64,000 nucleotides of DNA from Silurus meridionalis (GCF_014805685.1 NC_060884.1:19349856-19413855), one strand, 5' to 3'; positions 25,754 to 38,400 are shown, numbered from the stretch's first letter. Translations and numbers: made by a program. Notes: a model not told the origin generated them from the letters alone.

Positions 25754-26570
25754 ACACAGTTCCTGTATATCCAAATTTCCTATTGCTGGGAAGAGGGTTG
25801 TCTTTGTCAAAAATAATAAAGAATTTAGAGCTTTAACTGTGAGATCTTAAGCTTAGTTGCTAAGAAATTTTTAACTCATGCCCACTGATAGAGTTTAAAA
25901 TCGATCAGACAATGTGCATAATCAAGGACACACAAAGTAACTAACTGCAGTGTCCAAAATAAGGACACTAATACCCTAAAAGCTTATTTTATGTACATAT
26001 ACACAGTTTTAGCAATGTCATTATGCAAGTAAAAAAATTTTATGTGTATAATTTCCCACTTATTTGATTTCTTTAATGTAACTATTTCACTGTATGTGCA
26101 TACTGTTAGTTGGGGGAACAAGCACGAAGAAAATCATATATAAATTAATTTATTTTTTATTCTTCTTATTTTTAAAGAACAAATTCATGCAAAAAGAACA
26201 TATTAGCCAGAACAGTTTTACATTTATTGAAAGTGCAGACTGGAATTTAAAGCTATCATAAATTACAAAGCAGACATTTTAGTTGCTGTGAGATTTCTAA
26301 AGTAGGACCTCACTGTCTTAAATATAGCTCTATTAACTGTATGTAGAAGTCTATTTACTCACATCATTTTCTGCCACCTTTATCTGTACTAATGCACAGT
26401 CAGTGCTTGGATCTAGAATAGGTAGGGGGTCAAAGGAAGCTTAAATTGGATTCTCACTTAGTCACAGACACAGTCTCCAGATCTTTAAGTCATCAGAAAA
26501 TCAATGCCTGCTTTTCTCTAATCTCTCATTCGACAGCATCATGCAGAATAAAACTGCCAGCAATTTATAC

Positions 26571-26850
26571 CTTAAAACTTCTGACAGTAAATCACTTGAG
26601 GCTGTTGCCACAAATTAGACAATGTGTGCACCGATTATTTTCTGATTATATTTTCTGTGTAATCTTGAGAACCTGTGAGATCCTGTGTTCTGCTGTTGTT
26701 AAAAAAACCCTCTTGAACAATAGCAGAACACTGGATTGCAAGTTTCTCAAGATTACATACATGGATACATGGAACTGTATCAGAAATCCCTGGACACATT
26801 GTCTAATTTGTGTCTATAGCCTCAAGCATTTTAATGTCAGAAGTTTAAAT
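26571..26850. repeat. long inverted repeat with very short loop
   Basis: Left arm about 26571-26700 and right arm about 26717-26850 are reverse complements at roughly 80 percent by eye. Shared words include ACAAATTAGACAATGTGT, GTAATCTTGAGAA and GTGTTCTGCT. The loop is only about 16 bases (26701-26716). An RNA across it would fold into a hairpin of about 130 base pairs. It creates the spurious 155-codon frame here. Confidence 0.85.
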
Positions 26851-29406
26851 CTTCACCTCTGCTTTTCTGTGTCCTTTCCCTTTTTTATTTACTTCACTGG
26901 TGTAAATGCATGACCCTACGTTACAAGCCTGAATGCTTTTTATCAGTTGAGGTTTGTAGAGGTCCTGCCTTAAAGATTTATGTAAAATATGCACCCTCTT
27001 TGCAATTAACCTTGTGATTTCAACACTTAGCCACAATCCCTCTGGCCAATCTTTGGCTTGGGTGCTATCAAATTGTATCTTTTTCTAGATGCTCGGGAGT
27101 ATATTGGCTGGCTCGATTTGGGTTTGACCTACACAGTGGCACCGACAATAATGCTGCTTTATCACAACAGAGCAGATTAAGGAGGGGGAGAGTGTATAGC
27201 CTTTGGGAAACCTGTGCCTTCATTCTGAGGGAGAAAGCCACAGCAACATTTTTACTCCTAGAGCGACATGTTTACCTGTTAAATGAGATTGCTATCCCAT
27301 CATCCTCACTACATCTATAACCCCCCTACACACACAAACCCACACACACACACTTTCCTTCATATTGTCCTGTTTTGAGACTAAGAACCACAAAGCCAAT
27401 TCTGCAGTCAGAAGGCATCAATAATGGAAATATCTACACTTAACCCATCAAATGTGCTTTGTCACTAGCCGCAGTATGAGAGGAGAGTGAAAACTAAACA
27501 TCGGGCCCTTTTTGCTTGTCAGTTATTGTCTGTGTGTCCTCATCACTGACACCGCAAACATCAGGCAGTCCACTCACGCTCTCAACCAGCTTGAAAATCT
27601 GCACTACAAGCCAGAAGAGGATCAACGGGTGATGATAGGAAAGGAGACAGAGAGAGAGAGAAATGGATAGGGACAGAAACAGGAATGGATACAAGGAGAA
27701 TGGGAATAAGAAACAAAAGAAAGACACAGATGAGGATAGAGGGGAAAAGAGAGGGATAACGGACCAGAAGCGAGAGAGAAACCCATATGACACTGCTTTT
27801 AACCTCACTGTTCCCATTTAGCCCTATTTTACTTCCCCATTATCCTGGCCATTTGTGCTGCATTATTATTGTGCCTGATTCATTTGCACTGTCCTGCTAT
27901 ATCCGAAGAAAGGAATACTTTTTTTTTCAAGGCCTGAGGCGACCAGGGCTAAACTGTTTTTAATCCTTTTTAGCCATGCAATGATACTTTGGTAATATGA
28001 TACAAACAATAAAAGCAGAACACATCAGCAACATTCGACCACATCTGGCCTCCTGTTAAGATCACCCCCTAGCCCTGTTGCTATGGCAACGATTATAGGA
28101 GTGAATAGTAGGCTATCAGTTTGAGAAAATATTTATTTGGTTTATGCATACATAAGTGCAAAATATTAGTTTTGGTGCTGGGGCAAGTGACTGTATGAGC
28201 TTCATAGGATGTAATTTTCTAGGCTCACTAAATGAAACAACAATAAGGAGCTAAAAAAAGAGTGCAGTTGCTCTTTACTAAATCGTTCAGAAACTTTGTG
28301 TCTTTGGATCAACAGAATTACATGTAGTAATGTTAAGTTCACCTGCTGCCTTGGATTTCATAGAATTTTCAATTCTGAACAGATTTTAAAGTAAATAATA
28401 ATTTATCTGAATCTGTAAATGATATAATTTAATAAAATATAATGATGATATATATTATATTTTAAACCAAACCACTATTACAGCAGCCTTCTGCATTAGT
28501 TACTTTTATTAGCAGCTTTTGGACTACCTTATAGCTTTATAACTGCCTAGGTCTGCGACATCACTTTGTCTATTCGTTAACTTATGCAATACAATGCTTC
28601 AATTTCCCAAAGCATATCATTTTCCATTTACATATTTCATGTTTTTGCATCATTTGGCTTGTCTCTGCAGTTAGAGGCTACATGGTGTGAAAGTTCGGCA
28701 GGTCCTGTGGCCAACCATGGCAATCTTCTTTCATAAGCTGCAACATCTGATGCTCATTATTCCGTTGGTGTGTGGCAGTTTGGAGTTATGTAGCAGCTGG
28801 AATAATGTCAGAGTAGCACTGCAAAGCCATGAACACCACTGTTTATTGTCTCTACAGAAAAATACTAAATACTGAAATTGGTGGATACCTTAGCAATTAT
28901 GTGCATTCAGAGTAATTCAGTGATGCAGCAATTTACTGAGGCAGCAGGGTCTGTTTTTGTAAGGCTACGCATGTGCACACTAACATCAGCACAAATCTTA
29001 CTTTGATAACCAAGGCAAGAATAGAGCGAGACCTAGAAAGAATAGATTGCTGGTGTGAAGATTACATCCTGACACAGCAGCAGTTCTTTTACAGACAGGA
29101 ACAAAACTGCTAATCAGACTTCTTACTCTAAAGTACAAGAACTACATTAATTACAGATTTTTTTTCTCCTCCTCCAAGATCAGGGTTTATTATGAATAGC
29201 TCCTTATTGTCTGCATATGATGTGCTTCATCTGTCTAAATCTTTTGTGTCTTATTATTCTAGAACTTCCTTCCCCTTCCTTGACTGCCTTGACTGCATGG
29301 TGCTCTGGCAACGAGATCCCATTATGCTGTGGGCCAGTCATCATGGTCCTGCCTAAGGGGCAACAGGACTTGTCAAAGTGCATGAGGTTAGCACCCAGAC
29401 CAAACA

Positions 29407-30876
29407 ATGGGGACAGAGAGTTACACTCAGCAGCTCCAGCTGGAGACCAGTGATGGGGCTGGAACGCTGGCCAGCATCACCAGTGTTAAGGGACCAATTG
29501 AAGAAAGTGTCAACACAGGATGGTACATGCCTTATCCAATTGGATTCCAGGTGTCACTTACCTGCTTTCTCTTACTAGAGCTGGTTCTGGGATTTAGCAG
29601 CAACTTAACAGTGCTAGTACTTTACTGCTCCCAGTCCAACCTGGTTGATTCAGTAAGTAACATGGTAACAGTCAACCTTCACGTCCTGGACATTGCTGTG
29701 TGTGTACTTTGTCTGCCGCTAACAATTGTTGTGGTGCTGCTGCCAACTGGTCACAATCTGGAACTTATCTGCTGCTTCCATGAAGCCTGTGTGACATTTG
29801 CAAGCATTTCCACAGCCATTAATGTGCTAGTCATCAGTCTGGATCGCTATGACATCTCTGTGCGGCCTGCTAACCGGTTTCTCACCCCTCGATGGGCAGC
29901 GCTTCTATTGGCAGCTGTATGGGCCGTGTCCCTTGCAGTTTTTTTCATCCCATTCATAGAGGTAGACTTTTTCTCATCAGAGCCAGAGAATGGGTTGGCC
30001 AGCAGCTCCTTGGCTCCAGCTTGGCGTAACAGGACACTCCTGTGTGTGGGAGGACAAGGTTATAACACAGCCCTCGGAATGTACTACCACATCCTTCTGC
30101 AGGTGCCAATTTTCTTTGTCACAGTAGTGGTCATGCTTTTTACTTACTCAAGAATTCTACGAGCACTCAATATTCGTATTGGATCCCATATGAGGAGGAG
30201 TCAGCGGCGTAGTGGAGCAAACTGCAGAGGGCGCCAGAGAAGACGAAAAAAAAAGGGAGGCTCTGCAGATATTGAAGGAGGAGCCCAAACAACAAGCCAG
30301 ACCAAGCAACTGACACATCCTCCTCTCATCTCCTCACCAGTTCCAACCCCTACAGCCACCTCGCCGCCACCTCTGTCTTCCACCCCACTGGTTAGTGCCA
30401 GCACTCTGACACACCCTGCACCCACAGTAGGTGTTCAGGCTTCAGTTTCGGCCATCATTGCTCTTCGCAGAGCCGTAAGGCGGCACAGAGATCGGCGAGA
30501 GCGTCAGCGACGGGTCTTCAGGATGTCCCTCATTATTATCTGCAGCTTCTTAGGCTGCTGGGCACCTATATCTGTGGCAAACATTCTCATCCTGACTCTA
30601 GGTCCTAGCGATACTCTTGTTCGTGTGAGGCTTTGGTTCTTGGCCATGGCCTATGGCACCACAATATCCCATCCAATGCTGTATGCTTTCACAAGGCAGA
30701 AGCTCCGCCGGGCTCTCAAAGCCAAAGTAAAGAAGCGTGTGGTGTCCTTGTTGCAAGTGGACCCTTCCCCAGGCGGAACCGTCATTCACAATTCCTGGGT
30801 AGAGCCACGACAGGGACGTAAGATTCGTTTAGAAGGCAGTGATGCTACAGATAGGTGTCTAACAGAACCACTTTGA
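29407..30876 (+). CDS. gpr22: G protein-coupled receptor 22, orphan class A GPCR
   Basis: An intronless frame of 489 residues strongly resembling GPR22. Residues 44-74 form TM1 with the conserved Asn66. TM2 includes NLHVLDIAVC (90-99). Extracellular Cys122/123 and Cys213 likely form the usual disulphide. DRY is at 146-148 (DRYDISVRPANR). TM5 is around 226-248, TM6 has CWAP (384-387), and TM7 has HPMLYAF (422-428) in place of NPxxY, as in other GPR22 proteins. The C-terminal tail VIHNSW (459-464) is also typical. The third intracellular loop (about 253-365) is long, with a basic segment and a Ser/Thr/Pro-rich insert, which explains the extra length over human GPR22 (about 433 residues). An in-frame stop (TAG, 29389) precedes the first ATG, fixing the start unless splicing intervenes. 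Teleosts have gpr22 paralogues; I cannot say which this is. Confidence 0.95.
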   Translation: MGTESYTQQLQLETSDGAGTLASITSVKGPIEESVNTGWYMPYPIGFQVSLTCFLLLELVLGFSSNLTVLVLYCSQSNLVDSVSNMVTVNLHVLDIAVCVLCLPLTIVVVLLPTGHNLELICCFHEACVTFASISTAINVLVISLDRYDISVRPANRFLTPRWAALLLAAVWAVSLAVFFIPFIEVDFFSSEPENGLASSSLAPAWRNRTLLCVGGQGYNTALGMYYHILLQVPIFFVTVVVMLFTYSRILRALNIRIGSHMRRSQRRSGANCRGRQRRRKKKGGSADIEGGAQTTSQTKQLTHPPLISSPVPTPTATSPPPLSSTPLVSASTLTHPAPTVGVQASVSAIIALRRAVRRHRDRRERQRRVFRMSLIIICSFLGCWAPISVANILILTLGPSDTLVRVRLWFLAMAYGTTISHPMLYAFTRQKLRRALKAKVKKRVVSLLQVDPSPGGTVIHNSWVEPRQGRKIRLEGSDATDRCLTEPL

Positions 30877-31965
30877 AATCAAGCAACAAGACCTTTGGTT
30901 TGTATATTTGTCCTGTATGTCAGCACATTAAGAAAAGGAAATGTGCTTTGGCCTTGTTAGGCAGAGTTTGAAGTGTGATGTCCAAATTAATAAGGAGGTC
31001 ACAACGAACACAATCAGTGGACTCATAATAATCAGTGAGCTAAAAAATGTTTTAATGCGTATTCTTTGCAAGTTGTGTGCTGACTTACTATGTTAACAAT
31101 GTTCACTTATTTACCATTTAAATCATATTTAAAGCATTATTTTTAATGTGAAAGTGATAGAGATAAGCTGGAGTATTAATGAAAGATCTATTTTGAAAAT
31201 GTTTTAATTTGTAGTATACACTTTTGGTGTAAATACCAGGGCCTATTTATTTAAGTATTTATTTATTTATGTAATATAATGTAATATACAAATGTAATTG
31301 TGGAATATGAATTTTATTTCTTCAGGCATAACTGTGCATATCATAAGATATTTTACAAAAATGATAGTCAGTAATAAGGTAATCTGCAATATTTGCAACT
31401 TGAAGTTGAACAGAGAATTGCACAGGTGTGCCAATTAAGCAGCTAATTTTTTGTTAACTAGCATTCTTGTTAGAAATAAGTCACAGAAGCCACCTCTGGG
31501 CCTCCTTAGCAACTGTTGTTTGGGAAATTTTACTATCACCAGCGAACCATGAGGAGAGCATGAGGAAAGGGCTGATGCAAAATCTCAAGCGCTCAGTTAT
31601 CTGGATTCGACCCCGGCCTCCTCTTATACACCTACACATTTGTTCACACTGAGTTAGATATGGACTTTAAATGTTCAATAGCCTAGGAGCATAGTGTGGA
31701 CTTAAGTCCATGTTTACCTAATGGTAAACTTGCTCTTTGAGAGTACTCACTAGGGCACTAATCTTCAATAGCAGCTTACAGTAAAACTAAATGCACAATA
31801 ATTATAGTTTGTCAATTAGATGCATGTGAAAGCATTCTCTACTATAAGGGCAAATATGTTCCGGACCATGCCTTATATCTTCTCACAAGAGTATTGTGGT
31901 GTTGAATGTGCTTTTAATTTTCCATATGGACATTCCACAGGGAAAGAAAGTGTTTATAAAAACAC

Positions 31966-31968
<3 letters not shown>

Positions 31969-32040
<72 letters not shown>
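31969..32040. repeat. (TA)n microsatellite
   Basis: About 36 TA units roughly 1.1 kb after the gpr22 stop, possibly within its 3' UTR. Confidence 0.94.
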
Positions 32041-32043
<3 letters not shown>

Positions 32044-33016
32044 TAATTAGTTCTGCATAGAAAATGACTGTTCTGCAAAGGGAAGCCGGATTCCTTGGGA
32101 GATGTAAAGTTCCTCTGCTGATTTATTTTTGGCTGTTAATGAAATACTGAAACCTTAGAATTAAGGTATACTTCCTGCTAATGCTGGGTTCATGTTTGTG
32201 TATCCAGTCTAGTTTTAGTCAGCGTGTTGCTGAGTGGGAGATGCATTAGCATATTTATTTATAAACTGATTGAGTCGGTAAGTGTATAGATGCTAATCAC
32301 TGTACATACATAAATGTTTATAGCCACAGTGTAGTATGTGGTAAGTCTATGAAGACAGTACCATGTTTACAGAGTTAATATCAGAAAACAGAAAATAAAA
32401 CAAGTCTAAATGAGCTAAAAATATTAATCTCTACATTTAAAATACATAACATGGCCGTTTAAACATAAACTCTGTGGAAAATTGTGAACTTTCCAGTGGA
32501 CTCAGTGAATATCAATCAATTGTCAACAAATTCAAACTTTGTATATTATTGTTCTAATTGTTCTACATGGGATATATATGATCATTATATATGATAATTG
32601 GTGCATAAGACTAGATTAGTTTCCTGAGCTTTCACTAAGAATATGTTACTGAATGGGGCCTCATTTGTTTCCGAGCAACATAATAAAAAGCTCTGACGCT
32701 AAAGAAAAAAATTCCCATGATGCCACTGTACACCTCCCTAGACTGATCACACATTAGCTGGTTTCTTTGGAGTCCATATGGAGATAAGAAGATCAGAAGG
32801 AGGTTTTATTTTCCATTATTAAGTGTCAGTGGCACAAGCTCTACAGGATCACAGTATAATATTGCCGGGTATTTACAAAGTTTTTTTTCCAACACATACA
32901 CTGTTTGTGTTGAGTCAGATGCACATTTGTTGACCATGCACTGCATGTTCTGTAATGTAATTGTTGTACAATAATGTCATTGTGCTGTTTTAATGTATGT
33001 TTAAAATGTGTCTATC

Positions 33017-33022
33017 AATAAA
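33017..33022 (+). other. candidate gpr22 polyadenylation signal
   Basis: AATAAA in a T-rich context, about 2.1 kb after the gpr22 stop. Other AATAAA words at about 32394 and 32684 are equally possible. The stretch between the stop and here holds no gene. Confidence 0.3.
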
Positions 33023-33272
33023 TTTTCTGGTTTCATTTAGCTGAGATTTTGTCATAGCCTGTTGTATAAACATGTATCTTCATACAGTGTGAAATTTTCA
33101 TCTAACATCCTAATGGCAAGAAGAAGAAAAAGCAGCAATTCTCAGATATTAAATATTTCCTCTTTCTTCTCCTGCAAAGCTTGAGTATTTTGTGAGTTTG
33201 ACTATGTGGGACATCGGTCTATGGTTCAGTAAGATAGCATGAAAGCAGTGTGTAGGATGGAGCACTAGGGAG

Positions 33273-33277
<5 letters not shown>

Positions 33278-33325
<48 letters not shown>
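33278..33325. repeat. (AC)n microsatellite
   Basis: About 23 AC units. Confidence 0.92.
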
Positions 33326-33327
<2 letters not shown>

Positions 33328-33861
33328 GATGTAATGGCACAGGCGTGTAAAACCACACGTACAGGTTTCTCAAGGGTATAATGTAACATCAGACTCATTG
33401 CTAAATTCTGTCATATTTGCAGTTTCCTCCTACAGGCAGTTTTAAAATACATTATAACATTAAAATATAGAAAGCCTACCAATTACCTAATCCAAAATAT
33501 CATCATCCCTTCATCTTGAGTATCTTCTATTTTTCTGATTGTTATTGCAGTGATTAAGGGCATGACCAATGAAGGAAAGAACCCTGAATGGGATTCTACT
33601 TCATTGCATGTATTAATTTAATCATGTAATCCTAGGCAAAGTTTAGATGTAACCTTGCTGGGAATAGTGTCAATGTATCCTAGAAAATGAGGTAGTTTTC
33701 AAATCAAAGTTTAATCCACATTTAATCAACATGGCTGCCCACAGCATCAGCAGTAAACAAATAACACTTTATACATGTTTAATTGACTTATACTCTATTT
33801 AATAGTATTTGCTTTGGATCAGTCAACATACAGACACAACCCATTACAGCTTGTTGTTTGA

Positions 33862-33935
33862 TCCATTTACATTTGTGGCATTTAGCAGATGCTCTTGTTC
33901 AGAGCGACATACAAAAGTGCTTTGAGGCTTTATTA
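33862..33935. repeat. teleost repeat fragment (GGCATTTAGCAGATGCTC motif)
   Basis: The words GTGGCATTTAGCAGATGCTC and CAGAGCGACATAC, in that order, are typical of a very common fish interspersed repeat. A possible second part, with CTGGAGACCCTGGAGAGAAC and TTGAACCCTACACCCTAG, lies at 34216-34300. Family name uncertain. The remainder of 33330-34630 is unique AT-rich sequence with no gene. Confidence 0.55.
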
Positions 33936-34634
33936 GTCAATAAATCTACACTGGTACTGTAGATTACAAACGTAAGATAAATCAGTTCAAGTTCTATTGA
34001 AGTTCATGCCACCACTTTGGTGTCAGAACAGAGAAGAGCCTTGAGGTATACTTACCTTTTAACATTCAGTAAAAACATGGATTGCTACCAAGAATGGAGG
34101 GCTTCATGGTTTTCCCAACTTTGTAGCTTAATTGCTCTGATTTCTAAATTCAGTGATAAATAAGAAGAATACACAATCCACCTATTGTGATGATATTAAA
34201 AGGTGGAGGAGAGCTGGAGACCCTGGAGAGAACATTACTGCATGCAGGTAATAACTCCAGGCTTGAACCCTACACCCTAGATCTACAATGCTAACCATGA
34301 TGCTATCATTTAATAAGATTATTTGTGATCGAAGGCAGACAATTGCATTTAACGTTGATTATATGGTGCAATATAATAGGAAACGATTAAAGAAGTTTAG
34401 TAAATGAAAGCTTTAAGATTTTAAACACAGCTAAAACTCACGTGTTAGAAAATTACGCCCTCTTTTGGTGTAATCTGGAAACGTCACCCAACTCCACTAC
34501 TGAATAGCGGAAAATGTCTTTTTTATTTACTACTACAAACATATATACACATTTATCGTAGCTTAGTTCTTGTATAATCCTACATGTACATGTATAATAA
34601 CAGTTATAAATAATGTAGAGTTTGCTTCTTGCAC

Positions 34635-34707
34635 GCCGAAATAGCTCAGTTGGGAGAGCGTTAGACTGAAGATCTAAAGGTCCCTGGTTCGATCCCGGGT
34701 TTCGGCA
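34635..34707 (+). tRNA. tRNA-Phe (anticodon GAA)
   Basis: A 73-base intact cloverleaf. The acceptor stem GCCGAAA pairs with TTTCGGC, followed by discriminator A. A box TAGCTCAGTTGG, anticodon arm TTAGA / CTGAAGA / TCTAA with GAA at 34668-34670, and B box GGTTCGATCCC are all present. CCA is not encoded, as expected for a eukaryotic nuclear tRNA. It charges phenylalanine for cytosolic translation. It stands alone; no other tRNA gene was seen in the window. Confidence 0.97.
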
Positions 34708-34721
34708 GGGGATTGGTGATC

Positions 34722-34728
34722 TTTTTTT
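34722..34728 (+). terminator. RNA polymerase III terminator for tRNA-Phe
   Basis: A run of seven T on the coding strand, 15 bases after the tRNA 3' end, the standard pol III stop. Confidence 0.85.
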
Positions 34729-35044
34729 CCCTCTGTTTATTGATACTCTTTTATGTGCTTTTTTTTAGCATCACTTTTAAAATTAAACCTTTTATTTTTT
34801 TTTTACGTCGTTTTGCACTTGCACTTTTAAATCAAGTAAGTTCTAATTATGCATATGTATGATTTCCTTGTTTATATTTCGACAATTATTACTTATAGTG
34901 TGCATTTAGTTTTAAATTCACTTTAGTTTCTAATATCTAATATATGGTAAAAGCCATGATATTTCCTAAAATGTTTTTTGGTAAAAAAAATGAATAAATG
35001 AGCTTAGAATAATTGAAGAACAGACAATGTTCTCTAATATCTAA

Positions 35045-37245
35045 CTACTTCTTCTTTTGGCTGCTCCCATAAGGGTCGCCACAGCAGATCAATCATCCAT
35101 ACCAATCTGTCTTCTACATCTGTCTCTTTCACACCAACTACCTGCATGTCTTCCTGTTGACTCCATCCTCAGCATTCTCCTTCTAATATACCCCATGTCC
35201 CTTCTCTGCACATGTCCAAACCATCTTAAACGGACCTCTCTCACTTTGTCCCCAAAATGTCCTACATGCACTGTCCCTCTTATAAACTAATTTCTAATCC
35301 TGTCCATCCTCGTCACTCCCAATAAAAATCTCAACATCTTCAGGTCTGCTACTTCCAGCTCCACCTCCTGTCTTTTACTCAATGCCACTGTCTCTAAACC
35401 ATACAACATCGCAGGTCTCACCACAGTCCTATAAACTTTCCCTTTCACTCCTGCAGATACTCTTCTATCACAAATCACTCCTGCCACTCTTCCCCACCCA
35501 CTCCACCCTGCCTGTTCTCTGTTCTTCACTTCTCTAACACACACTCCATTACTTTGCATTGTTGACCCCAGTTACCTGAACTCCTCCACCTTCTCCACCT
35601 CTTCTCCCTGCAACCACACCACTCCACTGCCCTCCCTCTCATTCACACACATGTACTCTGTCTTACTCCTACTGACTTTCATTCTCGTTCTCTCCAGCTT
35701 GTACCTCCACCTTTTCTCAGCCTGCTCCCTGCTCTCAACACAAATCACAATATCATCTGCGAACATCATAGTCCATGGAGATTCCTGTCTGACCTCGTAC
35801 GTCAACCTGTCCACCACCACTGCAAACAATAAATGGCCAACCTCCACCTTAAACCAGTCTGTCGTTCCTACTGCAATCACTGCTGTCACACTGTCCTCAA
35901 ACATGTCCTGCACCACCCTCACATACTTCTCTGACACACCTGACTACCTCATACAATACCACAACTCCTCTCTCGGCACCCTGTCGTACGCTTTCTCTAA
36001 ATCCACAAACACACAATGCAATTCCTTCTGACCTTCTCTATACTTCTCCATCCACATTCTTAAAGCAAATAAGGCATCTGTGGTGCTCTTCCTTGACATG
36101 AAATCATACTGTTGTTGTTGTTGATGGTCACCTCTTCTCTCAGCCTGGCTTCCACTACTCTTTCTCATAACTTAATGGTGTGACTGATCAACTTTATTCC
36201 ACTGTAGTAATTGCAGGTCTGCACAGAATAAGGTCTGCCTTATTCTTAAAAACCGGTATCAGCACACCCCTACTCCATTCCTGAGGCATCTTTTCACCTT
36301 CCAAAATTTCCTTGAACAACCTGCCTAAAAACTCCACTGCCATCTCTCCTAAACATCACGCTTCTACTGGTATGTCATCTGGTCCAATCGACTTTCCACT
36401 CTTCATCCTCTCAATCGCTGCTCTAAATTGCTCCTTACTAATCCTAATTACTTCCTGCTTCACCATCTCCACACCATCCAACCTTCTCTCTCTCTCATTT
36501 TCCTCATTCATCAGCTGCTCATCTCCCTTCACCTTTTCAACACACTCTCCTCACTAGTCAACACCTTTCCATCGCAATCCTTTATTGCACAAACTTCCCA
36601 GCTCGGTCTTTCTGCCTGGCCAATCGATACTCTTTGTCTTCCTTTCTATTTCCAGATGTCACACCAAGTTCCTTCCTAGCTGTCTCCCTTATCACTTCTG
36701 CAGTAGTTGCCCAATCATCCAGCACCTCTTCACCACTGAGCCCCTGAATCTTACACTACAGTCTTTCTCCTTCAGTTTCCACCATCTTTTTCTTTTTTCA
36801 GTCCTCCTCTTCTTCTTCACATTCAAAGCCATCCTACAGACTACCACCCGATGCTTTCTAGCTACACTGTCCCCTGCCAACACCTTACAGTTTCCAATCT
36901 ACTTCAGGTTGCATCTCCTACATAGAACATAGTCCAAATGTGTGCACCTTCCTCCACTCTTATACATCACCCTATGATCCTACTTCTTCTTAAAATAAGT
37001 GTTCACCACTGCCATTTCCATCTTTTTAGCAAAATCTACCACCATCTGCGCTTACACATCCCTCTCCTTAAAGCCATACCTACCCATTACCTCCTTATCA
37101 CCTCTGTTCCCTTCACCAAAATATCCATTAAAGTATGCCCTAATTACCAATCGTTAATTCCTAGGAACACCTTCTACCACTCCTGAATTTTTCCTATCCC
37201 TCCATCTCACAACCCACTTGTGGAGCATAGACACTGACAACATTT
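35045..37245 (-). mobile_element. RTE-like LINE, truncated copy B
   Basis: Minus-strand blocks match copy A in order. The endonuclease C-terminal part is at 36692-36883. An RT start with CVFVDLEKAYDRVPREELWY lies at 35944-36168. RT continues with a MMFADDIVI catalytic box at 35572-35937 and RT C-terminal pieces at 35089-35559 (VRPAMLYGLETVALSKRQE, RLRWFGHVQRR). The 3' end is at about 35045. The 5' end is missing beyond about 37245. Frameshifts and stops break it; it is a dead copy. Confidence 0.85.
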
Positions 37246-37284
37246 ATCATATTAACTGCACAGAGTCGTCGCTCAGGGTTCACC

Positions 37285-37660
37285 AAATTACATTACACAT
37301 TACACATTACATTTATATAGCGCTTTTCTGCAGCACTCAAAGCGCTTTACATATGAAAGGGGGGATTCTCCTCAACCACCACCAATGTGCAGCATCCACC
37401 TGGATGATGCGACGGCAGCCATATTGCGCCAGAACGCCCACCACACACCAGCATATTAGTGGAGAGGAGATAGAGTGATATAGCCAATTAATATGAGGGG
37501 ATGATTAGTAGGCCAGCGGGCAAGTTTTTTTGGCCAGGATGCCGGGGCACACCCCTACTCGTTTTTCGAAAGACATCCTGGGATTTTTTATGACCACAGA
37601 GAGTCAGGACCTCGGTTTAACGTCTCATCCGAAGGACGGTTTGAGACTGTCTCCTGAGAA
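37285..37660. repeat. teleost dispersed repeat of a second type
   Basis: Starts with tandem ACATTAC units and TTTATATAGCGCTTTTCTGC, then CAAAGCGCTTTACAT. A GC-richer body contains GCCAGCGGGCAAG, AAGACATCCTGGGATTTTT and CTCATCCGAAGGACGG. I recognise the body as a widespread fish repeat. It is distinct from copies 1-5 of the other family despite the shared TATAGCGCTTTT word. Confidence 0.65.
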
Positions 37661-37689
37661 AAACCAAAATCTAGAATTTCTCAGAAAAT

Positions 37690-38400
37690 CTGTTTAAGTA
37701 ACTTGATTAACATTAAATTAAATGACTGAATGCACAGCCAGCAATTCTGAACTAAAGATAGATTTGTTGAATATTAGATCTCATGTTAAAAGCGCTGACT
37801 ATAAACGACAGAATCGTGGATTAAACCGAATGAATATCTAGTAATAAATGAAGCGAGTCCTCCTGGCTATAGTTACATTCACCAGCCCCGTCTAAATGGC
37901 AGAGGAGGCAGTGTCACAGCTATTTATAATAATAATAATCTAATTATCACACAAAAAAACTAAACACAAATGTAACACATTCGAAGTTCTTTACACCAAC
38001 TAATCTAGTCTAGTCAATTCTATCATTTTTATTTATAGACTCCCAGGGCTCTACTCTGATTTTCTCATGGAAATTGCAGATTTCATCACAAATCTAGCTA
38101 CTTATTTAGACAAAGCATTAATAGTTGGTGACCTCAATATAAGTTTTAATTATCTATAATAATCAATGTAATGATAATAAACAATATACTGTCATATTTC
38201 CACAGTCTGCAGCTATTTAAAAATCATTACCTTATCCCTTTTAAAATTTGCCTCAGTCATAAGTCCCTCGCCACGTTACAGTGTTAAGCGAACATTCACG
38301 TCAACTACTGCAGCGAGATTTTTCAATAATCTTCAGGAGTTCGAATCAACATTAATTAGATCTCCGTCTGACCTCCCAGCACTCAACTAGGCCACCGAAT
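37690..38400 (+). pseudogene. L2/Rex-like LINE endonuclease fragment
   Basis: Broken plus-strand frames spell endonuclease-like pieces: LLNIRSHVKSADYK, then PPGYSYIHQPRLNGRGGS, and after a gap a GNCRF and NSW-type run near 38040-38150. The order matches the apurinic-type endonuclease of L2/Rex LINEs. Many stops. Its exact 3' end is unclear. Confidence 0.5.

Larger units (their letters stand above)
20267..29260 (+). other. presumed large 5' UTR intron of gpr22
   Basis: No protein exon that I can support. The 155-codon frame at 26446-26913 lies on a long inverted repeat, not a gene. The stretch holds (GT)n at about 22010-22044 and 24492-24545 and (AC)n at 25661-25753. Its other sequence is mostly unique, with little transposon debris compared with the rest of the window. 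Candidate acceptors close to the coding exon end at about 28671, 29179 and 29262 (TTATTATTCTAG). Confidence 0.45.

Noticed and set aside
26446..26913. 155-codon plus-strand open frame
   Set aside because: It lies across the inverted repeat at 26571-26850, has no recognisable domain, and has no splice or promoter context.
31467..31652. Possible tRNA-derived SINE with a B-box-like GATTCGACCCC
   Set aside because: No matching A box at the right distance and no cloverleaf or tail could be drawn.
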